NCBI GenBank assembly: GCA_964036155.1
Contig: OZ038422.1
Location: 18,499,201-18,563,200, forward strand
Direction of reading: 5' to 3'
Length of the DNA stretch: 64,000 nucleotides
DNA from: Diploscapter coronatus
Lineage: Eukaryota > Nematoda > Chromadorea > Rhabditida > Rhabditidae
Below the pieces are notes generated by a model. That model was not told where the DNA came from, searched no databases, and worked only from the letters and a program-made list of their open reading frames with translations. How positions within the stretch are numbered: the stretch's first letter is position 1; the number at the start of each line of letters is the position of its first letter. Position numbers and translations under genes: made by a program. Positions 40,541 to 53,127 of this stretch are shown here, one piece after another.

Positions 40541-41365
40541 AAGGTACACGTAGTAATAATTTTAGGCCCAATTAAATGAAAACAGACGGTTGGCAGACAA
40601 ACTATTTGAGTGATTTATACCGATTTATCTGGCAGATTATCTCCTCATTGATTTTGCTCTTCTCGAAAGGCACAACATGCATATCTATTGTACACCAACA
40701 CCAGTTAGCGTGACGAATTGCATGTTGCACTCGGCAACAGACCAAATTCGTATCCATAGAAATCCTGCTAAATTTATGCACGACCACAGACGTGAACATT
40801 CTAAATGTCAATCTTGAATGAAACCATTCAATAACGAATATTATTGTCTTCGATATTCTTCAGGAAGATCATATTTACTTTTCGGAGGTACTATTTACAA
40901 GAACGCTTAGCGTTGCATTGTTCGAATTCAAGAATACTTTCTTCGAAAGAACAAGTATATCTTGAAATATTTTTTTCCTCTTGCTGCTAAAATGTGAAAA
41001 ACATAGCTGATAAAATTGGAGAAAGCGAAAATTTTTTTTAAATCATGACTGAATGTTTTTTAAAAAAACATCTCAAAATAAATTATCGATTAGAATTGTG
41101 ATAAATAAGTGATACGATCATAATATTTGCTTGGCTACAATCAGTACTGCTAGCATTTCTCATTCCCTACTTTCTTTAGCATCAACCCTATGTCTGTCTT
41201 GCTCTTCTGTTATCATGCGTATGTGTATTCATTGAGTAGTGTCTGATCTATTTGCTCTCTTTCTCTGCTGTGTCAGTCCGCCTGCCATTTCATTTTTCGC
41301 TTGTTTTCCGCTCGTCTTTTCTTACTTTCTGACTCATTCTTTTCGTCTTTCAGCATTCAGCAGGA
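40541..41365. other. Intergenic between divergent genes
   Basis: About 830 bp between the divergent secreted-protein and GT8 starts. 41150-41360 is pyrimidine-rich on the GT8 coding strand. A 69-codon minus-strand frame at 40602-40811 has no other support. Confidence 0.45.
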
Positions 41366-43732
41366 ATGTTCATCTGCAGTTGCTGGTCTCTGTTACTGCT
41401 TTTGGTTTATCCATCGTATATTGCATCGGCAGAAGATAATGCGTCATATGCATTCATTTCCACATTGTCGTCAAACAGTTTCCTGATCACAGCTCAAGTT
41501 CTAGGTTCGTATCTATAAATTGTAACATGAGTTCTTGCTCAAAAGATAGCGTTAGGGGTAATGATGTTTCGGAGTTTGTATTTTTTGCATTCCTAGGTAG
41601 GAATAGAAGTTGAATTTCTTCGCGGTCTGGATCAAAATTATTTCTTACCATCCCTGGATAAGATGATTTTTCCAAACGAATGATAAATCAGTGATTTGTT
41701 GATAGTATCCTGGCTAATGACTCATTTACCAATTGATATAGCCTATCAGACAAAGTTTAGATTAGTTATTTTTTGAATTTGCTGAGCAAGAACCTATATT
41801 GCAAGACAGTAGTTCTCTACACCCAAATTCAGATGAAACTTTTTTTAGCATATCGGATGAGTGAATTGCATCCAACTATTCCGTACATAATACTTGTCAC
41901 CGAAGATATTTCATCAGAGTCGATCGAATCACTCGAACAACATAACATTTCGGTTCTACCATTCCACAAAATCGATACACCATATTTGCCCACCCACAAA
42001 GCTAGAAAATACCAGGTTAGTCGTCCCGATTTGATTCCCTGGCAATACCCGAGTTTATTTTCAGTACACGAAAATTCACCTCTGGTCTCTCACAAACTAC
42101 ACTTCGATTTGTCATATGGACCTTGATGTCTTGCCGTTGGCTGACTTGTCTTCCCTCTTCCACTGCGGCTCATTCTGTGCATCTTTTCGTCATTCAGACA
42201 TGTTCAATTCTGGAGTCTTTGTTCTGCGACCAAATATGACAGTAAGAGTGTTTAGTTTTTTCTTAATTCGTACAAGGTAAGTTTAAATTCTAGATTTACG
42301 AAGATATGGTCCAAAAAATCGATCAGCTTTATTCGTATGACGGTGGAGACCAAGGTTTCCTAAACTCCTATTTCCATGAGCTCAAATTCGCGCCAATGTT
42401 TGATGATGTGAATGTTGACAGACAGCGGTACAGCTCTTCGATGATGACGTAAGAATGTTTTTTTTTAATAAATGAAGCAAATTTAATGAAATATTTTAAG
42501 TTTGAATTCAAAGAAGCCGACTAGAGAAATTTAATTCCTTAGAAGTTGCAAAATTCACATGTTGTTCAAATTCTACGAATTTCGCAGTCTCTAAATTTGT
42601 CATATTCGACCTAATGGTCAAAAATTTAAAAAGTTAGAAATGGCTATTTTCTAATATTTGAGGATATTCACTTCCATATTATTCTTTTTTGAAAATAGAT
42701 GAGTTTTATTTTTGCAGTCTTTCGTCAAAATTCAATTACGATGTTGGAATGTATTATCTGAATGGTGGTCGAAAACTGATCGACCCGAGTATCATTCATT
42801 TTACTCTCGGACCAACTAAACCATGGATTTGGTGGACATATCCTCTTTTTGAGTTAAATTTGCTCTGGATGCAATGCAGGTTTATTTTGACAAAAAAACA
42901 TTTTTCGGAATGTCGAATTATTAGATCCGAAATGGAGATTAAGTTTGATGATTCAAACAGCGACATTAACATGCTATTGTTCGAGATACCGTTTATCGTT
43001 TTACTACTCATGAGCTACAAAGTTAGTTTCCTAGAGTTTACGATTTATAATCATTTATTACACTGCATTTTCAGCTGATATCATATGCATCAAAATCATA
43101 TTTCATTTCATCGGAAGGCACTCTGCATGGATTTGAGCTAATGTCAGTTTCATACGGAAGTGTCGTTTCAGCATTTCTAATGTCATTTTGGCTAATGCCG
43201 ACTTATCCACATCCTCAATCTGCGTGGGCCTTCTTCTCAATCAACCTGGTTTGTTCTTAGAAAATCTAATCGAATTTAATGATGTTGATAGAAAGTAATC
43301 GAAGAGAGTCCATTTTCGCTCTCAGATAATCGGAATGGGATCGTCGAATGATTTCTATTTCACATTTCAAATGCAGAATTCAATGTCACGCATTGTTAAA
43401 AGCGAATTCAATATTGTCAAGCATTCACCAAACTCGAGAAATTTTAGAGCCTGTTGAGCTTGTACCTATCATGTCTCTACAACTCAGTCCGCCTACACCA
43501 GTCAGTGTCCCTCGGTCGTCTTCTGCTCACATTCGCTCTGTACCAATCTTCCATCTCATTATCCCTTCTGGTCCTCTCTTCCATTTCCTCATTTTCGTTT
43601 CGCAGCATTATCGCTGTTTCTCTGATTCTCTTCAACTTCTCGTTTTTCCCTCTTTGCCTTCGTCGTCTCGTACTCGTCAACTCAATCTACTGCATAAGAT
43701 ATCAACGTCTGAAAGCGTCAAACTTATTATGA
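41366..43732 (+). CDS. Multi-pass GT8 glycosyltransferase, IPUT1/PGSIP6-like
   Basis: Eight exons (41366-41504, 41849-42015, 42065-42241, 42294-42448, 42718-43021, 43075-43248, 43326-43394, 43448-43732) give 489 residues. A signal-like N terminus (SCWSLLLLLVYPSYIASAED) precedes a GT8 fold: the DxD metal site is CHMDLDVLPL, then MFNSGVFVLRP, GDQGFLNSYF, and HFTLGPTKPWIWW, closely resembling the HYTLGP.KPW.WW motif of plant inositol-phosphorylceramide glucuronosyltransferase. The C-terminal third has about five or six hydrophobic segments (for example EIPFIVLLLMSYK, WAFFSINLIIG, SISLSLLVLSSI, IIAVSLILFNF), as in that family. Probably a Golgi enzyme acting on a lipid-linked acceptor; substrate unknown. 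The last two introns are the least certain. CTTTCAG precedes the ATG. Confidence 0.82.
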
Positions 43733-44810
43733 TCTATTATTTTAAATTCGCATAACTTTAGCGGGTATCCTATAATTCGGAAAAAAAACTGATCTTGCAT
43801 TTGCCGAACGGGTAGATAGAATTGATATAAATGCATGCAAATTTGAATAAATTGAAGATTTAGTTAAATAAAAGTCATGGCGTCAGTTGTATAACATATC
43901 AAACATGAATTATTTATAAATTTAGCTATGATCTAATAGGAGCACCTCTTGATGTAAATGTTTGTTAGTTATGTTTGTTCTATTTATTTATTTATACATT
44001 TACGTGCGTCAGCTGTAAGTGCAATTATATCAATCGATGATCTGAAAAAACGAACTAATCATATATAAAACTGAAATTACAAATTAACAATAAAATTGAA
44101 TGTTTTCTATCAAATACACCATTAGAAACTCCATCAATCAAAATTGACATTTGAATGAGCTACAAGGGCTTTCTAGTTAACCTAATCAAAGTTAATTTGT
44201 TGTGATAAGTTATCGTCGTCAGATGAATTTCATGCTTAGGCACTTAGATTAACGGGTCTGTTATTGTTTACTTCGACTCATTTCAAATTCCAACAAAAAT
44301 ACCAGTTTGGAATTCGAACATGTCGAACACAAATTAATCACGAAATCGTGTGACCATTCAACGAAACAAATCACACAGGCAAATCTATCATCGGCTCGTG
44401 TTTACGGGTCAAAATCTCAGGATGTGGGTGTTTTGTTCGATCGGCCCATAATTTTCTTTTCAAGTGTCTATTTTTATATTCACAACGAAATGACCGCGCC
44501 TATAACAAACCATAACAAAAGAAGTAAAAAGGAAAGGAATGATGGAAAATGAAGATGGAGAAAGACACAAATATGAGAAATATTTATTACTGCGACGCTG
44601 ACCATTCGCTTACAGTCCGCGGTGGAGTTTCACAAATGGGCATGTCTTTTTCTCATCTCACATTAGAAATCATCACTCCCTCCCCTTTTCTCCCTCTGTC
44701 ATACACAATCACTCAATCGCTACACAATCAATTGTCTGTCAGTTTGACGCCTTTCTTCTCCCTTCCCTTTCGTCCTCTCGCATCGGTCAGTTACCCGATT
44801 ACCCGATGAG
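43733..44810. promoter_or_regulatory. Intergenic, upstream of small membrane protein
   Basis: AT-rich DNA with no exon; 44650-44800 is pyrimidine-rich on the plus strand and ends in GTCAG followed by two ACCCGAT units shortly before the next ATG. Confidence 0.45.
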
Positions 44811-46665
44811 ATGACATTTACCAAGGTAAGATTAAGATTCTTATTATCAAAAATCCAGGCATCGCAATTCCTATCTAGTGCCTTATCGAATTAGATCATG
44901 CAAGACTACCTTAATCTGAATCCACATAAAACCGGAATTAGTTATTGCCAAAGAGAGGACAGTTGAGCCAAAATAATAGACTAACCTAACTCGCAAAAAT
45001 TAGGCATCATTAGCAGATGGTCTAATGGCATTTCTATAGTTCTAGCTGTTATTTTACGCTAGTTTAAATATTACGTAATATTTTTTTCATATTCAAAATA
45101 GCGAATAATTTTTGTCGCAAACGTTTTTTCTTCGACAAGTAAATGTACAAAATTTGACTTTTTGATCTATTCCTTCGTTCGTTCTGATGTTCGCGCATAT
45201 TTGAAAGTTTAAATGGTGGATTTTATAGCGGGCGATAAATTAGTTGTGTTCGCTGGATAGGATAGAATACGATTCTTCTGATCAAACATATCACTTCTTA
45301 TGAAAATTTGACCTCATATTTTACCATTCGCGAAACCTTCAAATACACTGATAGCTCAAATGAAAATTTAGAAAAGATTCTATTTTTGAAGAAAGTTATG
45401 CATAAACCTCCTAATATGGATTTCCAAAATTAAACGCCTTTTAATCTAAGGCTAATGATTGTTTGAATTATCAGGAAGAAGATGAGAAGAATTCTTCATC
45501 TCCGTGTGGACTCTGCTGCTTTACGCTAGTAGCCATTTCTGTCGTATCGATTTCTGCACTCATCACTCTGCTCGTCGCCAATTCAATGTACACAGGGCTT
45601 CCCGAACGAAAGCATATCAACTTCAAGGTATGGATTTTAGTAAAGTAGCGTGAAATATTCTGTGAAGTACAGGCTAGCCAATATAATATAGTAACTTATA
45701 AATTCGATGATGAAAAATGCTTCATTGCTAAACAAAAGCAAGGCGATTTTCTATCTTTATTTCAAATGAGAAGTGTGCTAAAACGTTGTCATCAGAGTAA
45801 ATTCCGATGAGCAGTATATTTGAGATTTTTTGTCGGTAAGAAGGGAAAGATCATGACCTTACAATTTGGAATGCGCAGTGACGATATTGTTTTCGCGTTC
45901 GAATTGTTCTAATCCTGATTTGACTGATTTTTACCCGATTAGGGCAAACACTCGATGGTATTTCCCTCCACGTTCCGCGGCTCGTAAACAGTATCAATCA
46001 CTCGCAATCATTCGAGATCGCCGTCCACAATCACAGTCAGAATCACGAATCACCAGCCGTGCGCATTCCTTCCCCATTCCCCTTTCCTATTCCTCTTCCC
46101 TTTTTGTCGAACTGCTACATTTCGTCTGTCCCCTCTCTCGAATTTCTCTTGTCTCTCCCTAGCTCGTCTCATAATTTGTCACTTTCTCCGACGCAGTTCA
46201 ATCGAATTTGGCGCATCGACCCACGAAAAACTCGACCAAAACAAAATTGCGATCAAATAAGAAATAATAATTGACTAGTCAAATTGACTAAACATTGCTG
46301 ATTGGTATCTAGGATATTGAAATGATAAATGAATTAATTTCAGCAATTTGAATCTCCTGAAAGTCGATTGCTGATTGAGTCCAAGGTACAAAAATTACAT
46401 TCAGCATTGCTTACGAAGCTCTATGTTTTAGCAGATCGTTCTACTGAAAGACGAACCTAATCAGCGATGTCTTTTGCTGCCTCTACAAATTATCGGGGTA
46501 TGTAGTTTCCATGATATTCGAAATTTCACCGTTGTTTTCCAGCGAAGCCAAGGCGAATTCAGTCTTGACACAGACCCGTTGACTCATGCAGAGGTTCGAC
46601 AGGCAGTAGGCGAGAAGGCCTGGCCGTTCTGTGCTCCGTTGCCCGTCTTCCTAGTTTCCCTGTAA
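44811..46665 (+). CDS. Small single-pass membrane protein, possibly BRICHOS-like
   Basis: Five exons (44811-44825, 45475-45627, 46344-46385, 46432-46497, 46543-46665) give 132 residues. A short acidic N terminus with CGLCC is followed by one transmembrane helix, FTLVAISVVSISALITLLVA, then an extracellular or luminal tail. No arginine or lysine precedes the helix except KK, so type II orientation is a guess. The tail has RCLLLPLQ and, about 35 residues later, WPFCAPLPVFLVSL. A spaced Cys pair followed by Leu-Pro-aromatic recalls BRICHOS domains, but the spacing is short and I am not sure. The large second intron carries a pyrimidine-rich stretch (45940-46200) that could be an internal promoter. 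Confidence 0.62.
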
Positions 46666-47126
46666 ATTTCCGATTCCCTGTAAATATGCATGCTTGTACA
46701 CATTTACCTATTCATGTATACATTCCTCTTTCCTCATGTAAATCTACTCTCTTCCACAGGAATCTCGATGATCTTCATCCCATTTCAACGTTAGCTTTAC
46801 TTTCTTGAGTTCTAACTTCCCCATATTATCTATATATACTGTACTGTTATATATTCAAGTATTTCTTACCTTAGAAAGGTTGTACATTCATAAAAAAAAT
46901 AGAAAATAATAAAAATTTTAGGGTTTTAATAAATAGTAGGACGTCTTAGCTTCGACGATCATGAACAAAGCGAATTCCATCATCGTTGATCTGATGTGAA
47001 CTAATATTTTGCGCAAAATTAAAAATGCAGAATACGTACATAAAAAGAATCGTTATTTGAAGGTGCTTTCTGCGAAATTTTGGACATGATTCTCTTTTCA
47101 TTTTTTTCTCCTTTTTCTGTCTCTCA
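46666..47126. other. 3' flank, no gene seen
   Basis: AT-rich 3' region of the membrane-protein gene with AATAAA-like sequences. Confidence 0.45.
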
Positions 47127-47410
47127 TAAGGGAACCTTTTTAGAGTCCCGTGGAATTTCGGAACGAGAGTAGGTTCATGTGAAAGAGCATCAAATTCTGG
47201 GTCGATTCGTGCAACTTTTTCAGCAAAAATGAAAAATTGTAAAAGTCTCCATTGTCTATACAAAGAAATCGGTTTTGTAAATTAACCACCTGCTGCGAAT
47301 ATTCATTTTTTTTTTAAAGTTACATGAATTGACTCAGAATTTGATGCTCTTTCACATGAGCCTACTTTCGTTCCGAAATTTCATTGGATCCTAAAAAGGT
47401 TCCCTTGTAA
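47127..47410. mobile_element. Foldback MITE, family A copy 3
   Basis: Ends TAAGGGAACCTTTTTAGAG and CCTAAAAAGGTTCCCTTGTAA. Arms match those of 3102-3391 closely, but the unique centre (GTCTCCATTGTCTATACAAA) is inverted relative to that copy. Confidence 0.85.
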
Positions 47411-48022
47411 GAGGATATTGGGCATTTTCGGAAGAAAAATTCCGATAATAAAAATAATCGCACTGGCAAATGCAACTATTTCAAATAATCTTATAAAATC
47501 GACAAAATCGAAACCTAAATATCAGTATGCATAATTTAATCAGATACATGAAAATTGAAACAATTACCATTAATATGCTCAGGTAAAATCATTGAAGAGT
47601 CTATGAGAGTAATTATCTCTCTTGTGATTTGATGCAATGAAGTTGAAATTGGCAAATGAGTTTTTATACCGTTATATAAAAACTGCTTATAAAATCATAT
47701 GTAACGATTTGGTATATTAACTAGAAAGAAGGCTGGCATTTATTATTTAGTGTTTTGTGCTTAGATTTAGACAAATTATTTATTTATGAGCTAGACTTGT
47801 CGCAAGCATTTTTTTTATGAAATAATACTTTTTATTCTTTAAAGATCATTCATTGAGGTTCGAAATTTGACATTTATTATGCAGTTGCAGTTAGACTTGG
47901 ATTCGGTGGTGCATGAACCTGATTATTACGATCATTGCGGCTGAACATGGACGTCGGAAGTCTCAGTCTATTGTTCCTTCTGAAATTCATGTCAGCTGAA
48001 TTAAGAATTACGCAATTAATAT
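47411..48022. other. Intergenic, no gene seen
   Basis: AT-rich; nothing coding supported. Confidence 0.45.
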
Positions 48023-50713
48023 CTAGAAATTGTTATTTTTTAATATTATAATTTCATACATTTTCGAGAAATATTGTCTAATGGCCTGGCGTCGTCTCGG
48101 ACTAGAAATTATAAACGAAAGTGGCATAGTTATGCACGATAAGTATGCATCAAGTGCTCGTGAATACACGAAAACACATATATCTGTATCTATGCCGAAA
48201 GTGTCATTCATATTTGACACTTCAAGTTTTGTTTCATTTTGAGCACGCTTTAAATTCTTATCATAATATAAGTATAATAATACTGACGAGCTGATCGTTA
48301 ATGTCTAAATGAATTTTTATGATTATTTTTGTATATGAAATAATTATGTAATTTTCAAACGTCGTAAATCAAATCACTCGATAGAAAATGAATTTAGTTG
48401 CACTGGCAGTAACCCCCATCTACAAAATGGGTGTATGTCACTGCGGACCAAAGATTTTGGTGCGCAATGACTGTTCCGTTTATCATCTTTGGATTAAAGT
48501 GTTTCGTAAATCTTTTTCTCACTGATCTCAATTTCAATATCATTTCTTTGAAAATGTTATAAACACGATAAATTAGAGTTGAATTGATATTCGTAAAAAG
48601 CCCAGTTAAAAAGTTAAGCCTTAAAGGGTATCCCGGATCAGGTTTTGCATCCTGTCCGTGATGTCCGAGTTTAACAGCCAAGAGGTCAAATAAACAAACT
48701 GTTTAATTTGCTTACATATTGCACGAATAAAGGTATCATAGTATATAATATTCTCCGATTATCAGATTTACGTTTTGGATTTGACGATAATCTTGCCAAA
48801 TTACGAAATTTTAAATATAGAACAAAGTAGAGGAGTGATGCAAAAAGAGCCAGAATATCCAAAGATGAGGATGATACCTAAATATGTTGAATTATTATGC
48901 GATTTCTAATGCATCAAAAATTTAAAAATAAATAAAATAGAATGAAGTAACGTAAGAAAGGGTTGTCAGTGTCGAACAAAATTACTGGATAATTCTCATT
49001 CTGTGTCGACATCAAAAATTCCCAAATCTGTACTCTGCACTGATCGAATTTAGCTGGGTTTTTGAAAACATATATTATACGTGGAAAACATGAAATTTTG
49101 CTAAATTTCAGCCAAATCTGAAGAAGTGCAAGCGACTTTTCTAAACATCGACACAGGAATAGAGGATAGGTGACTCGAAACTTTTGTCTCCTATTGTATC
49201 ATAACTAGAGAGACCAAATGGTCTTTTTTTTTTCGAAAAACCAGCGACGTCACCATTTCGGTCGTTATTAATTACCCTAATCAATATTTCGGTTTTATGA
49301 GATTAATTATCAACCAATTAACGATGATTGAAACGTCGGAAAATTTCATGCGTTCTTTCTCTCCCTCGAAAGGAGTAGACCTGGTCTCTCTAATCATAAC
49401 ACTTTACGCATGATTAAAGTATTGAAGACGTGATGTCTTCAACTTACAATTAGAATTGGCCCATATTCGGTTTTTTTATAGAAAAGTATAAACATGATTA
49501 TAATCAAGTACACTAAATTTAGAACTATCACAAACGGCATAATGCAACGAATGGTCCTTTTCAAATTACCCCTGAAATTTTCATTGTATTAATAGTGCAA
49601 ATGAGTTTTCACTTATTTGGTAAGCAGATTTTTTAGTCGTGGTAGTTCATATATGAGCACAAGTCGTTGGATAATAAAGCAGATGCTAAGCAATGCTACA
49701 GCTGGACTCACTATCGGAATCAAAAAGACGAGGCAAATTAGAAAATAACCCATCCATATGATACTTTGTATCACAACATATAAAACTAGCAAAGCGGTAA
49801 GCTGTAATTGATGAAATTATGAAATGGCTTTTTTGTATATATGATGAAATGAGAAAATGATAGTATGACGTTTTAAATCGAGAGTATTTATGAAATCGTG
49901 TAGGCAATAATCGAACTTCAAACGTTTCCAATTCAAGAACTCATTTCGTCATTTGAGAACTTCTTACCAAATTATTAGAATTGCTCTTAGGTGAGCCTGA
50001 ATTACTTTTTTTAAAGATTAGTGTACAGTGGCGGTCAAAAGTTCGAAACAATTGTGATTATGAATGTAGCCTGGCAGGACCAATAATTGTAGATCAATTT
50101 GAGTGAAAATTGGCAAGAATTCTCAATACAGTGTAACGGAACCGAACTGTGATTACGATCGCTGTCTCTATCTCTTAATCTCTAAAATCTCAATCGTACT
50201 AGGAGAATTAATACAATGTTCGGAAGTCAAGGTATTTCTATATCTCAGCGAACGGAAAAGTATTACAACAGAGAAGAATATGTGTGCGAAGTTTCACTCT
50301 GATTAATCCGCAATTATGAGACATGCCAGTCTGCATTCATAGTGATAATTTTTCAAACTTTTGGTTGCCATTGTATCGAGAAATTTTAACGAATGAGAAT
50401 TACCAGACAAATAGACCACTAATGCAGTAATAAAAAGTATAGCAAGCATTATTAATGATAATGTAGCTAAAATAGCCGAGAAGAAATTAGCCAATTTTCT
50501 CATTTGATAATATATTGGATAAAAGGGCGCCTATAATCAATAATTTTATAATATTTGCCAAATAAGTCAAATTACATCTTTTAACTCCAATAATTCACCG
50601 TCGGAAATTCTTAACAGTAGATTAGGTATAATAATTGGAAAAGTAATTATAATGGGGACAATAGTCCACTTCAAGGATATATCTCCGACTAGTTCAATGG
50701 ATTCAATAATATC
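48023..50713 (-). CDS. Multi-pass serpentine-receptor-like protein
   Basis: Several minus-strand exons encode hydrophobic helices in GPCR-like order. An exon opening after TTTTTCAG at about 50713 gives SLKWTIVPIIITFPIIIPNL. The next (ending near 50395) gives FFSAILATLSLIMLAILFITALVVYL. One at about 49650-49800 gives LLVLYVVIQSIIWMGYFLIC and PAVALLSICFIIQRLVLIYE. One near 49440-49580 gives NLKRTIRCIMPFVIVLNLVY. The last (stop at 48023) gives DAYLSCITMPLSFIISSPRR then a basic tail, typical of a receptor C terminus. The first exon, some junctions and a segment at 48394-48681 are unresolved, and one exon seems to run into a TAA, so it could be a pseudogene. Likely nematode chemoreceptor. Confidence 0.55.
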
Positions 50714-53127
50714 TAACGCTGAAAAATCATATATTTTTTTTTTTAAATTAAGACTCTACAAAATTTTTCATATAGTGATATTATTATGGAGATTTTTTAT
50801 TCCTTAATTAATATATCTTACTGATATTAATATCTCCTTCGACTTCCATAGGTAAAATTATTGAAAAATTAGAAAATTTTATAGGTACAAATAAAATCGA
50901 AATTTATCACGTTTTGTCCGATACGTTCTAGAAAACTTCAAATTATATACGCAAACCGACAGGTGAATTAGAACAAGATTAGAAAATCAATTTATTCCAT
51001 TCTCTTCGTCTCGATACGAATGAAATATCATCGACGTTTAAATTTCATTAATATTTAATGAAAAGATATTTGATTATTTAAAAAAAAAAAAAAAAAAAAA
51101 AGAGGAATTCATACATTCTTGAAAAATATTGCTTTATGCTCTGACGTCGGTTGGGAGTCTGATTTTAATGAGCATTTCCATTAATCAATACTGCATTTCG
51201 TATCAATATCACCAAAACAGGTGGTTTAAATTGAAAATTTGAGGTTTGATTATTAAATTTTGTTGTTGGTTACCGAGTCTAATCACGAAAATAGCAGAGC
51301 ATATTTATTTCCAATGTTCGAACATTATCAAATGATTTAAAAATAATAAAATTGAAATTCATGATGAATGATATCGTTTATTCCCAATTAAGTGTGTATT
51401 TCAGGAGAGTTGATTCTATCTGCATACATTACTGAGATATTTAAAATTCTCTGTAAGTTATTCAAAGAGGGTAAAACGAGATAATAATTTAAAAAAAAAA
51501 AAAAGATTCAAATTCAAAAATTGATTTCACAAATGTCAAAATTCGAAATTTTTCAAAAAAGACAAGGTTTAGATTGTTGATTCTCTATTATTAACGATTG
51601 AAACTACCACCATATGATTTATGGCTGATGAGCGACTCTTCTTGAAATAATATAGATTTTAAAGTGATGGAAGATTAAAACTAGCTTGTTTTACGACGAA
51701 GCTTCTTCATTCAAATTAATACGTTGTAAGTAGTAGTATTGCTTCAATTATAATTAGTCCGAATTTTCAGATATCCACAAGGTGGTTTTAACAGGATAAT
51801 TGGTGTACATAGACTGTATTCTGACACCAGTAATGTATAAATTTTATCTTACAAGACAAAATACTACACTTTGATGTCAGCCATCTTCGAACAGAATGAG
51901 TAAGCAATGTTTTTATTAAACATTCGACAAATTAGACAAATTTTCGGAATGCATTTGAATCGATAAAGTAAAACGAATAAATCAATTCAGATAAAAAAAA
52001 ACTAAGCAGTCGTGAGCTGTATAAACTTTGCCTATACATATAGAACGTCTTTTCACATTTTACCATAATTTCAGATCAGTCTTTTGGCTCATGATGAGAA
52101 AATATTATCCGAGTGCAGTTGCTTCGGATCATGAGGTGTAACTCCAATAACTCTGACTAATTGTTTGTTAGTCGGTGATATAGTAGTGTTGCTCTTCTAA
52201 ATTGTTCCTTTTTCTTTTACATGTACATATGCATAAATTACCTTGACCAATCCTCTCACTAAGGAGAACAGGATAACTATTTGAAGGCATGGTCCATTTA
52301 CGTACATAGTGTCACAAATTTGCTGAAAGTTTTTTTTAATGCTTTCTTGGTAGAAAATTTAACTTATTTTAGTGCGGATCCATTTCTTATGTTAGAAAAG
52401 TGTACTGCTCAAGGTTTATTCAGAAAACAATTCCTAATTTTACAGTTGCTCTTTCTAAACACATAACGCGAAAGGGGTATTTTGGTTCCTTCAGGCACGA
52501 TTAGCCGAGTTCTATTCTCAGAAATTCAAAGTAACATTCATGTGCTTTCCATCCGATGCAAAAAAAGTATTATCATTTACATAAATAATGGTAAGATCGA
52601 AAGATTCATTGTTTAGAACGTTCCTTTAGGATTTCTCAGCACATATTTTCAGGATATATGTTGGCAAAACAGGCCTTTCCATTTCTTTTGTTAGTTAATA
52701 TGAAAATTTGCTAATAATGCTTACGTATATATATGGTATCACATTCCTTAACAAAGATGCATCATCATCGGAAAAACACCCATCTAAAATATTCCAGTAA
52801 GTTATCGCAAACCTCCAATTTTGAAGCTATGAAACTAGTTAATTTATGTATGACTTATACAAGAGAACAAAATAACTTGGGAATTATAAATTTCATTAAA
52901 ATTATCTTTGAATAAGTCATTTTGTACTCGCTGCAACGAATCTCGAAATTTTAAACCAGAGATTGGCTATAAATACAAACGAATGTGTGATTTGATGTAT
53001 TAACCGAGTTTGAGAAATCAATTATTTAGATTGATCCTCTTGATAGACTCATTACATATGGAAACATTCTTAAAACGAAAAACTAATTAATTTTGTACAG
53101 GATGTGCAAGATATCGAAGTTAAAAGA
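50714..53127. other. AT-rich intergenic, no gene supported
   Basis: Very AT-rich, with poly(A) runs at about 51080-51101 and 51491-51503. The upstream exons of the receptor-like gene at left may lie here, but I could not identify them. Confidence 0.4.

Noticed and set aside
40602..40811. 69-codon minus-strand frame upstream of the secreted-protein gene
   Set aside because: No signal peptide, domain or splice connection; within range for chance.
43348..43755. 135-codon plus frame over the GT8 3' end
   Set aside because: The neighbouring frame gives the hydrophobic helices expected for the family and splices from the previous exon.
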